DNA from: a virus
Reading direction: 5' to 3' (one strand)
Virus record (IMG/VR): IMGVR_UViG_3300011431_000002
Span: 1-32,670 of that record
Length of the DNA stretch: 32,670 nt
How positions within the stretch are numbered: the stretch's first letter is position 1; the number at the start of each line of letters is the position of its first letter. Of the stretch, positions 1 to 4,362 are shown piece by piece. Below the pieces are notes generated by a model. It saw nothing but the letters and a program-made list of their open reading frames with translations, did not search any database and was not told the DNA's origin. Both the position numbers and the translations under genes were made by a program.

Positions 1-70
1 GTCCGACGCGCCAGAACGCGCCTAATAGCGTTTTCTTGGCAGGGTGCCCGTAACCCATTGAAAACACGAA

Positions 71-93
71 GTAGTCAAATAATATTTGACTAC
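71..93. promoter_or_regulatory. Perfect AT-rich palindrome, candidate operator
   Basis: Two 10-base arms, GTAGTCAAAT (71-80) and ATTTGACTAC (84-93), are exact reverse complements around AAT. A stem this AT-rich with no T-run is unlikely to be a terminator, and its symmetry suits a dimeric DNA-binding protein. It overlaps a possible -10 (TAATAT, 80-85) that sits 16 bases after TTGAAA (58-63). The half-site TTGACTAC recurs in the promoter at 4248-4255 (minus strand). Operator function is inferred. Confidence 0.45.
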
Positions 94-150
94 CTGCCCA
101 GCCCTCACTTCTGGTCGACAAATGGGCAGTACGGCGCGCTAAGGCGTTGA

Positions 151-177
151 AACTACAGGCGGTGTAAACCTGTAGTT
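151..177. repeat. Inverted repeat, 9-bp arms
   Basis: AACTACAGG (151-159) and CCTGTAGTT (169-177) are exact reverse complements separated by 9 bases. No T-run follows on either strand, so a simple intrinsic terminator is doubtful. It shares the ACTAC core with the palindrome at 71-93 and could be a second binding site of the same kind, or an RNA hairpin downstream of the minus-strand operon. Confidence 0.4.
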
Positions 178-301
178 GTCATGGCGTCATTGCCATCGCA
201 CGGGGAGCTGTGCCATAGTCGGACCCAACGGCGCCGGCTTCCAACCAGGTCTCGGGAGTTTGCGAGGTGTGCCTGGGGCGTGATCGACCCCCGGCGCCGA
301 A

Positions 302-628
302 TCAGTATCGATAGTCGGCCAGCAGCAAGTCGCCGGACTGCGGGATCTGGCCGGGCACGAACACCAGCTTGTTGTAGGGCGCAATCAGCACGTAGTCGCA
401 CGGGCCCGCGATTCCATCACGACAGCGGCGCAGCCGGATCCCATTGCGAAAGACCTTGAGCGAGATCCAGGGCAGCGGCGCGCGCACGATCGTAAAGGTA
501 TCATTGACGCCGTCGATCGTGCCTCTGAGCACTTCTTCGTCGGCGAAGGCGCCGACTGCGGTCTGTCCGATCAGCAGCGACACGACGATCAGCGCGACAG
601 TGAAAGCGACCAGCCAACGAAAAATCAT
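302..628 (-). CDS. Exported or anchored small protein with virion-type beta domain
   Basis: This 108-residue protein starts with a hydrophobic stretch (about residues 5-28) followed by AFADEE, which looks like a signal peptide with a cleavage site or an N-terminal anchor. The rest (about 35-108) has the pattern G-x-I-D-G-x-N-D-T-F-T, then L-K-V-F-R-N-G, and finally F-V-P-G-Q-I-P-Q-S-G-D-L-L-L-A-D-Y-R-Y. That pattern is familiar from small beta-sandwich modules of phage tail and baseplate proteins. Two cysteines (in RRCRD and GPCDY) could form a disulfide outside the cytoplasm. It is the last gene of a minus-strand unit behind a glycosyltransferase, and its GAGGTAA ribosome site overlaps the stop of that gene. 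Export plus a virion-like fold suggests a cell-surface role such as receptor masking, which is inference only. Confidence 0.7.
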   Translation of the reverse strand: MIFRWLVAFTVALIVVSLLIGQTAVGAFADEEVLRGTIDGVNDTFTIVRAPLPWISLKVFRNGIRLRRCRDGIAGPCDYVLIAPYNKLVFVPGQIPQSGDLLLADYRY

Positions 629-643
629 GGCGACCGGCTTACC

Positions 644-1639
644 TCAGCGGTCGATCGAGTCTTCGTTGCGCGAGCGGAAGTACGCGCGGATGTCATCGCG
701 GAAGGCCGGCTTGTTGCCGCGCAGCTGCAGCACGCCGTTTTCGTCGTAGACCAAGTCGGTCAGCGGATCGTAGTGATGCTTGGCCAGGATCGCCGGGCGC
801 GTAGTGTAACCGCGCTTGGCCATGGGCCCGTGCCAGTTGTGGATCGCGTGCGCGTCGACATACCCGATGTTGCCCTTGAGCACCGTCGCATTCTCCTGCC
901 AGCGGCGGATCGCCTTGACGTACTCAGGGCAGCCGCGCAGCTCGGTCATCTCCGGATGGTAGTCTTCGCGGCCGGCCATCGCGAAGGCCATGTGCCAATC
1001 GCCGGATCCGAGGATGCAGATATCGAGCAGGCCGCCCAGCTGGCGCAACGCGGACCGGCGAAACGCCCAGGCGCCGCCGACCGCGCCCTGGTGGCCGTAG
1101 CGCTTCGGGATCGTCCCTTGGTTGCAGTGCGTAAACGCGAAGCTATCCATCGTGTTGTGCGTGCGATGGTCATGCCCTTCATATGTGAGGCAGGAGAACA
1201 TCTGCACGGCCTCATAGTGCTGCAGCATGTGGACAGTCTCAGTCGCCCAATCGGGCCGCGTGAAGTGGAAGTCGCCGTCGACGAAGGCGATGTACTCGGC
1301 GTCGGCCGGCAAGTGCTGCGTCGCGATGTTCTGTAGGTTTTCCTTGTACCAGATCTCGGAATGCCCACGGAGCTGGATCGTCTTCGGATCGAAGGAATCG
1401 GTCACCTGGTGATGACGATCGCGAAGCGCCAGCTCAATCGTGTAGAGGATCGCGCCGGCGTCGGCGCAGTGCTGGGCGAACTGCGTGTACAGGCGATCGC
1501 GCGATCGGAACCGCAACGGGTTAAAGTGGGCGCAGACAACGTACAGCGGCGCCGAGATGGGTTCGACGTGCAGCTGGCGGTGCGCGGGAGCGACGATGCG
1601 ACGCTTGGCAAGATGGTCTTCGGGCGTGATGTCTTTCAT
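644..1639 (-). CDS. GT-A-like glycosyltransferase
   Basis: The 331-residue product resembles nucleotide-sugar glycosyltransferases of the GT-A fold. It has an early strand-rich segment YVVCAHFNP (33-41), a hydrophobic strand leading into the metal-binding DGD motif (AFVDGDFHF, 118-126), GGAWAFRR (188-195) typical of the acceptor side, GSGDWHMA (211-218), and a late HxxHNWHG cluster (264-271) that could bind metal. Such enzymes transfer a sugar from a nucleotide donor; in phages they modify host surface glycans, virion proteins or DNA. The acceptor here is unknown. A GAGG ribosome site lies about 7 bases before the ATG. It sits between a small unknown gene and an exported protein on the strand opposite the virion genes, as accessory (moron-type) genes often do. 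The fold call is good, the target is not known. Confidence 0.78.
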   Translation of the reverse strand: MKDITPEDHLAKRRIVAPAHRQLHVEPISAPLYVVCAHFNPLRFRSRDRLYTQFAQHCADAGAILYTIELALRDRHHQVTDSFDPKTIQLRGHSEIWYKENLQNIATQHLPADAEYIAFVDGDFHFTRPDWATETVHMLQHYEAVQMFSCLTYEGHDHRTHNTMDSFAFTHCNQGTIPKRYGHQGAVGGAWAFRRSALRQLGGLLDICILGSGDWHMAFAMAGREDYHPEMTELRGCPEYVKAIRRWQENATVLKGNIGYVDAHAIHNWHGPMAKRGYTTRPAILAKHHYDPLTDLVYDENGVLQLRGNKPAFRDDIRAYFRSRNEDSIDR

Positions 1640-1657
1640 CGTGGACCTCGCCGGGCG

Positions 1658-1885
1658 CTAGCCGACCAGCAGCCAATCGACGCCAAACTCGTCCGTGAAT
1701 TTGTCATCCTGCCGCACGAAGGCAATCGCGGTAGCCCCTGGCGGCTGGTAATCCATCAGGGCCGTAAAGTCGCCACTGTCGGGGTTAAATCCGACGACGG
1801 TGCCGTGCACCGTGATCGAATTCTTGAGGGTTCGCTGCAGGCGCACGCGGTCATGGCTGCCGGTCGCGTTGGGCGGGATGGGCAT
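1658..1885 (-). CDS. Small hypothetical protein
   Basis: This 75-residue product is not recognised. It is rich in alternating hydrophobic and polar residues (for example TVVGFNPDSG and IAFVRQDD), suggesting a small beta-rich domain, with no signal peptide or membrane segment. The start is well supported: a GGAAGGAG ribosome site (1895-1902) lies 9 bases before the ATG. It is the first gene of the three-gene minus-strand unit, 18 bases ahead of the glycosyltransferase, and is probably expressed from the promoter at 1916-1944. Confidence 0.65.
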   Translation of the reverse strand: MPIPPNATGSHDRVRLQRTLKNSITVHGTVVGFNPDSGDFTALMDYQPPGATAIAFVRQDDKFTDEFGVDWLLVG

Positions 1886-1915
1886 TCAGGTGATCTCCTT
1901 CCAGGGATGGAAGCT

Positions 1916-1944
1916 ACTGTAGCGCCAAAAACGTGATCGCGCAA
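1916..1944 (-). promoter_or_regulatory. Promoter for the minus-strand glycosyltransferase unit
   Basis: On the minus strand, TTGCGC (1939-1944) and TACAGT (1916-1921) are separated by exactly 17 bases. Each box matches the sigma-70 consensus at four of six positions. The expected start lies about 20-25 bases ahead of the GGAAGGAG ribosome site of the 75-residue gene. The promoter diverges from a + strand TATAAT at 1953-1958. Confidence 0.5.
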
Positions 1945-1952
1945 TTCTGTTT

Positions 1953-1958
1953 TATAAT
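1953..1958 (+). promoter_or_regulatory. -10 box for the + strand unit starting at 2078
   Basis: A perfect TATAAT lies in an AT-rich patch of otherwise GC-rich DNA. No good -35 box is present at 15-19 bases upstream, so an activator or a phage-specific factor may be needed, or this is only an AT-rich spacer. Transcription from here would start near 1965 and produce the structured leader at 1966-2077. Confidence 0.45.
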
Positions 1959-1965
1959 CGCGACA

Positions 1966-2077
1966 CCCCTCCAGGGGCTTCCTCCGCCGAGGAAGGCTCG
2001 GGCCGGCTGTCACGTCGAAAGGCGTGTAGGCTTAGCGCAAGCGGCCTCCGGCCCGGGCGAACAAAGGAGAAGCGACC
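1966..2077 (+). ncRNA. Structured 5' leader with three-way junction
   Basis: The leader between TATAAT and the gene at 2078 folds on paper as follows. Hairpin A: CTTCCTC (1978-1984), loop CGCC, GAGGAAG (1989-1995). Closing stem P1: GCTCGGGCCGG (1996-2006) with CCGGCCCGGGC (2048-2058), 11 pairs with one G-U. Inside it, P2: CACGTC (2011-2016), GAAA loop, GGCGTG (2021-2026). P3: AGGC (2028-2031) with GCCT (2044-2047), topped by GC-GCAA-GC. Two GNRA tetraloops and short junctions (CUGU, U, none) give a compact three-way junction. The AAGGAGA ribosome site (2064-2070) follows 5 bases after P1. It may be a cis-regulatory RNA or an RNA processed from the messenger. I recognise no known riboswitch or ribozyme core. 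Confidence 0.5.
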
Positions 2078-2398
2078 ATGGATACGAAATTCGCAGACAC
2101 CGTCGAGATGATGTGGCGGCAGTTCAAAACCGGATGGCAAGCCGGCGCCGACATCCCGCTCACGCCGGCGGAATACACCGCCGAACTGCAGGGCGAAGAA
2201 GCGCGCGGGCCCAAAGTCGGCAATGCGCCATGGCAGGAAGACGCGCCCGCGCGGAAAAAGATGATAGCGACCAGCACGGCCAACTATCGCAAGTTCTACA
2301 ACACGATCGTGCTGCCCTGGCCCCTACCCTCGAACTGCGGCACCGAGTACATCGCCTGGTACAAGCGCACGCACCCGGGCAAAAAGATCGCGGCGTAA
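2078..2398 (+). CDS. Hypothetical protein
   Basis: This 106-residue product is not recognised. It is soluble-looking, with amphipathic N-terminal helices (DTVEMMWRQF) and a basic C-terminus ending KKIAA, and no membrane segment. The start is supported by an AAGGAGA ribosome site (2064-2070). It is the first gene of the + strand unit, directly behind the structured leader, and is followed 3 bases later by the next gene. Confidence 0.65.
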   Translation: MDTKFADTVEMMWRQFKTGWQAGADIPLTPAEYTAELQGEEARGPKVGNAPWQEDAPARKKMIATSTANYRKFYNTIVLPWPLPSNCGTEYIAWYKRTHPGKKIAA

Positions 2399-2401
2399 GC
2401 G

Positions 2402-2782
2402 ATGCGCACCGACAAGCACAATAATCCGACGGCGTTCACCACCGACGTCGCCAAAACCGCGGGCCTCAAAGAAGGCCTCGACTACGCCGTCGGTGATCCC
2501 TTCACGGTGCCGGGCCCGCACGGACCGATCACGCTCTATACTGCGAAGCTCCTGCTCGATCCGCTCGATACCACCATCCGCGTGATGGACAAGGTCGGAT
2601 TCTACACGCACTACGGCAGCGTCCGCTGGATCTATATGGCCATGCCGACCTGGCTGTGGTTGCAGCAGACGCGCGCGACCAAGATCCGGATCATCGGCGA
2701 GATGTACTCGCATGAAGGCGGCGTCGCAATGCGGTCACTTTTCCCGACTCCGCTCGCAGCACCACCGGCGCCAACTCACTGA
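2402..2782 (+). CDS. Hypothetical protein, conserved-looking phage type
   Basis: The 126-residue protein begins MRTDKHNNPTAFTTDVA and continues through GLDYAVGDPF, then a central segment (about 48-90) rich in aromatic and hydrophobic residues (IRVMDKVGFYTHYG, WIYMAMPTWLWLQQ). The phrasing recalls uncharacterised small proteins of environmental phages, but I cannot assign a function. The tryptophan-rich stretch could be a surface or membrane-active patch rather than a full transmembrane helix. It starts 3 bases after the previous stop, and its own stop overlaps the next small frame as TGATG at 2780-2784, suggesting coupled translation. Confidence 0.7.
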   Translation: MRTDKHNNPTAFTTDVAKTAGLKEGLDYAVGDPFTVPGPHGPITLYTAKLLLDPLDTTIRVMDKVGFYTHYGSVRWIYMAMPTWLWLQQTRATKIRIIGEMYSHEGGVAMRSLFPTPLAAPPAPTH

Positions 2783-2889
2783 TGGGCAACGGACGGCCAC
2801 TCGGCCCAAAACATGCAGCGAGGGAAATGTTATGCTCGCAACTGCACCAGCTCGAGACCGTCTGCGAATCGTCGCGAAGGACTTCATGA
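2782..2889 (+). CDS. Tiny 35-residue coupled ORF
   Basis: A 35-codon frame begins at the ATG of a TGATG overlap with the preceding stop and ends at a TGA forming an ATGA overlap with the gene at 2886. The product starts MGNGRPLGPKHAAREM and contains two cysteines but no membrane segment or lipobox. The double overlap is the main reason to list it. It may be a true small protein or only a translational bridge to the coiled-coil gene. No function is recognised. Confidence 0.35.
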   Translation: MGNGRPLGPKHAAREMLCSQLHQLETVCESSRRTS

Positions 2890-3323
2890 ACCCGCAAACC
2901 CCAGCAGGCGGCGACCACTTCACGCCGATCGATCGGGAACGCATCATCACCACGAGCGTCGATCTGAAAAATCTCCGCGAAGACTTCCTCGACCTAAAAA
3001 AGTCACTATACGATGGGGACAACCGATTCACCACCATGGTGAGCACGCAGGGCAACCGCTTCGAAAGCCTGCTGAACGCTCAGGCGAACCGCTTCGAAGG
3101 CCTGCTGAACGCTCAGGCGAACCGCTTCGAAGGGCTGGTGAACGCGAACCAGGCTAAGTTCGAAGCCCTGGTAACAAAAGTCGAGGGCAAACTGGACGCG
3201 CAGGCCAAGGACCACGGCGAGCGGCTGGGCAAGCTCGAGACCTACAAGTACTGGCTCATGGGCGCCGCGGCCGGATCCGGATCCCTCGCCGGCCTGCTCG
3301 GCTCGCGGTTCTTCCATCCGTAA
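2886..3323 (+). CDS. Coiled-coil protein with repeats and C-terminal membrane anchor
   Basis: I place the start at 2886, with GAAGG 5 bases upstream and an ATGA overlap with the small frame before it, giving 145 residues. An in-frame ATG at 2832 with AGGGA upstream would add 18. The middle holds 11-residue tandem repeats of the type NRFEGLLNAQA, encoded by a 33-bp DNA repeat, likely forming a coiled coil. The C-terminus has one hydrophobic segment (WLMGAAAGSGSLAGLLG) after KLETYKY. A coiled coil followed by one membrane helix is the layout of XhlA-type lysis accessory proteins, so a role near the lysis genes is plausible but unproven. The stop at 3321-3323 touches the target duplication of the inserted element. 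Confidence 0.75.
   Translation: MNPQTPAGGDHFTPIDRERIITTSVDLKNLREDFLDLKKSLYDGDNRFTTMVSTQGNRFESLLNAQANRFEGLLNAQANRFEGLVNANQAKFEALVTKVEGKLDAQAKDHGERLGKLETYKYWLMGAAAGSGSLAGLLGSRFFHP
3055..3160 (+). repeat. 33-bp tandem repeat inside the coiled-coil gene
   Basis: A unit beginning GCCTGCTGAACGCTCAGG at 3067 repeats exactly at 3100 (period 33). Diverged partial copies lie before and after (AACCGCTTCGAA at about 3054, 3087 and 3120). The period of 11 codons preserves the heptad-like spacing, so copy number can change without breaking the frame. Confidence 0.85.
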
Positions 3324-3330
3324 AACACAC
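3323..3330 (+). repeat. Left target-site duplication, AAACACAC
   Basis: These 8 bases directly before the left inverted repeat are identical to 4322-4329 directly after the right inverted repeat. Eight bases is the duplication length known for the IS1595 family. The first A is the last base of the stop codon of the coiled-coil gene, which the insertion left intact. Confidence 0.9.
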
Positions 3331-3353
3331 GGGAATTATATAGGTGACTACAT
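3331..3353 (+). repeat. Left terminal inverted repeat
   Basis: Begins GGGAATTATATA and ends CTACAT, matching the reverse complement of 4299-4321 at 20 of 23 positions. Read outward on the minus strand it contains a perfect TATAAT (3335-3340) with TTAACG (3358-3363) 17 bases upstream, a possible promoter leaving the element antisense to the coiled-coil gene. Confidence 0.9.
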
Positions 3354-3363
3354 CCATCGTTAA
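3335..3363 (-). promoter_or_regulatory. Possible outward promoter at left end of the element
   Basis: On the minus strand, TTAACG (3358-3363), a 17-base spacer, and TATAAT (3335-3340). The -35 matches at four of six positions, the -10 at six of six. A transcript would leave the element and run antisense to the coiled-coil gene. Confidence 0.4.
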
Positions 3364-3374
3364 GCCTCATATGG

Positions 3375-3926
3375 TTAGCCTTTCGCCTTCTTCGCGGCCT
3401 TGCGGCGGCGTTTCTTCGCCGCTTTCGACTTCGGTTTCGGTCGATACGCGAGCACTGCGTCCGCCATCTTGTCGAGCACTTCCGGGACGCATTCGTCCAC
3501 TTCGATCACGCCCCGGAGCTTGTCCAGTGGTCCATCAGGTCCACCGCACGCCTCACGCAGGCGACCGAGGATAAACCATGCGGTTTTCTGAGTGACCCCA
3601 ATTTCCTTGGCGAGTTGCAGGCTGCTGATCCCCTTACGCGCGGTCACGAGCAAGTACATGCTGTACAGCCATTTGTGCAGTGGGACCTTAGACCGCTCGA
3701 AAATGGTGTTCGTGCGGATCGTGAAGTCGAAGTTGCAAGCCAAGCAGCGGTAGAAACCGGCCTTGCGTGTGGCGCACGTCCCCAGGGCACTCACGCGCTC
3801 TCCAGACTTACAATCAGGGCAGACCGGACCCTTGGGCCAGAGCCGATCCTCCAAGTAGACCCGCGCCGTCTCTTCGTCGGGGAAGAGCGCGAAAAGCTGG
3901 AATGTGCTGATGGTGGACTTGCTCAT
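3375..3926 (-). CDS. IS1595/ISXO2-type transposase relative lacking the catalytic domain
   Basis: The 183-residue protein has the N-terminal layout of IS1595-family transposases: FPDEETARVYLEDRLWP, then a zinc ribbon with C36-x-x-C39 and C61-x-x-C64 (CPDC, CLAC), the segment FERSKVPLHKWLYSMYLL, and a helix-turn-helix (about 95-125, ISSLQLAKEIGVTQKTAW). The family then continues into a DDE/DDN domain starting near VDETYIGG. Here the first part is kept as IEVDEC (141-146), but the rest is replaced by about 37 residues ending in a lysine/arginine-rich tail. Family members are usually near 300 residues. It should bind DNA but lacks a complete active site. Its ATG lies 3 bases after the stop of the 96-residue gene, so the two are likely co-transcribed. 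It may be a repressor or accessory binding protein of the element. Confidence 0.82.
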   Translation of the reverse strand: MSKSTISTFQLFALFPDEETARVYLEDRLWPKGPVCPDCKSGERVSALGTCATRKAGFYRCLACNFDFTIRTNTIFERSKVPLHKWLYSMYLLVTARKGISSLQLAKEIGVTQKTAWFILGRLREACGGPDGPLDKLRGVIEVDECVPEVLDKMADAVLAYRPKPKSKAAKKRRRKAAKKAKG

Positions 3927-3929
3927 GAG

Positions 3930-4220
3930 TTAGCACCTGAAAGTTGCGAAGGCTACTGGCATGTCGGGACGCTCTCCCGTCCGCTCCCCGACTTCATCCA
4001 GCAAATCAGAAATCACGCTGGTCACGACGCTGGCGGGAATCTCTTCGCCCATCGCTTCGTGGAGGCAGTTGACCATGTAGTCTTCAATCAAATCAGCAGC
4101 CTGTTCGCGGGCGTTTTTGGCGGGAGATCCGTCATGAAGGCCCTGGGGAGTGACCAAGTCGTAGTCCAGGAGAATCGTCCCGACCATCTGGATTGCCGTG
4201 TGTTTTGTGTGAGTCATCAT
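3930..4220 (-). CDS. Hypothetical protein, first gene of the inserted element
   Basis: The 96-residue product is unrecognised. It is acidic and probably helical in the middle (NAREQAADLIEDYM, ISDLLDEVGERTGE), with no membrane segment. It begins with two ATG codons (MMTHTK). There is no ribosome site upstream; instead the promoter at 4227-4255 puts the transcript start on or next to the first ATG, so the messenger is likely leaderless. It is followed after 3 bases by the transposase relative. It may be a regulator, a passenger or a stabilising protein of the element. The promoter and tight linkage support expression; function is unknown. Confidence 0.65.
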   Translation of the reverse strand: MMTHTKHTAIQMVGTILLDYDLVTPQGLHDGSPAKNAREQAADLIEDYMVNCLHEAMGEEIPASVVTSVISDLLDEVGERTGERPDMPVAFATFRC

Positions 4221-4226
4221 GTCTTA

Positions 4227-4255
4227 ATAGTAGCTGACTGCACGCATGTAGTCAA
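4227..4255 (-). promoter_or_regulatory. Near-consensus sigma-70 promoter, leaderless start
   Basis: On the minus strand TTGACT (4250-4255) and TACTAT (4227-4232) are separated by exactly 17 bases; both boxes match the consensus at five of six positions for -10 and at least four for -35. Only 6 bases (TAAGAC) separate the -10 from the ATG at 4220, so the transcript should begin at or within a base or two of the start codon. TGACT (4235-4239) and AGTCA (4250-4254) form an inverted repeat across the spacer, a possible operator. Confidence 0.72.
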
Positions 4256-4298
4256 GTACAAAGCGAGGTCCGATGCAAGATTTGTGTAGAGAAGGCGA

Positions 4299-4321
4299 AT
4301 GTAGACATATATATAATTCCC
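4299..4321 (-). repeat. Right terminal inverted repeat
   Basis: On the minus strand it begins GGGAATTATATA and ends CTACAT, pairing with 3331-3353 at 20 of 23 positions. On the + strand it contains an outward-facing TATAAT (4312-4317) without a recognisable -35. Confidence 0.9.
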
Positions 4322-4329
4322 AAACACAC
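4322..4329 (+). repeat. Right target-site duplication, AAACACAC
   Basis: Identical to the 8 bases at 3323-3330, directly outside the right inverted repeat. It marks the right insertion junction. Confidence 0.9.
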
Positions 4330-4362
4330 GGCCAGGGCCAGCGGCGTGATATCCTTCGCCGC

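Larger units (their letters stand above)
1..301. other. Non-coding left edge with two inverted repeats
   Basis: I see no convincing gene here. The open frames are short, arginine-rich and lack good ribosome sites. The stretch lies downstream of the minus-strand unit that ends at 302. It holds an AT-rich perfect palindrome (71-93) and a second inverted repeat (151-177), both listed separately. A possible + strand promoter, TTGAAA (58-63), 16 bases, TAATAT (80-85), overlaps the palindrome, but no gene follows it within the window. Any gene to the left is not visible. Confidence 0.6.
3331..4321 (-). mobile_element. Complete 991-bp IS1595-like insertion element, probably non-autonomous
   Basis: The ends are 23-bp inverted repeats (3331-3353 and 4299-4321) matching at 20 of 23 positions: GGGAATTATATA, three mismatches scattered in the middle, and CTACAT at the inner end. 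Both sides carry the 8-base duplication AAACACAC. Inside are a promoter next to the right end and two minus-strand genes: a 96-residue unknown protein and a truncated transposase relative. GGG-starting ends, 8-base duplications and the zinc-ribbon/HTH protein all fit the IS1595 (ISXO2-like) family. It lacks a full DDE domain, so movement would need a transposase in trans. It lies between two + strand phage genes without breaking either; without it, about 40 bases would separate them. Confidence 0.88.

Noticed and set aside
181-459. Short + strand frame near the left edge
   Set aside because: Arginine- and serine-rich, no ribosome site, overlaps the supported minus-strand exported protein.
1996-2058. 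Known riboswitch or ribozyme (c-di-GMP class I, hammerhead, HDV-like)
   Set aside because: A GAAA loop, a GCAA loop and a three-way junction recall these, but the invariant core sequences of each are not present at the required positions.
2021-2058. tRNA-like segment in the leader
   Set aside because: A D-arm-like piece is present, but there is no anticodon arm or T-arm with TTCGA and no acceptor pairing.
4273-4362. Longer start for the holin-like gene
   Set aside because: The extra 30 codons lie largely inside the inserted element and its right inverted repeat, so they cannot be the ancestral start, and the peptide has no support.
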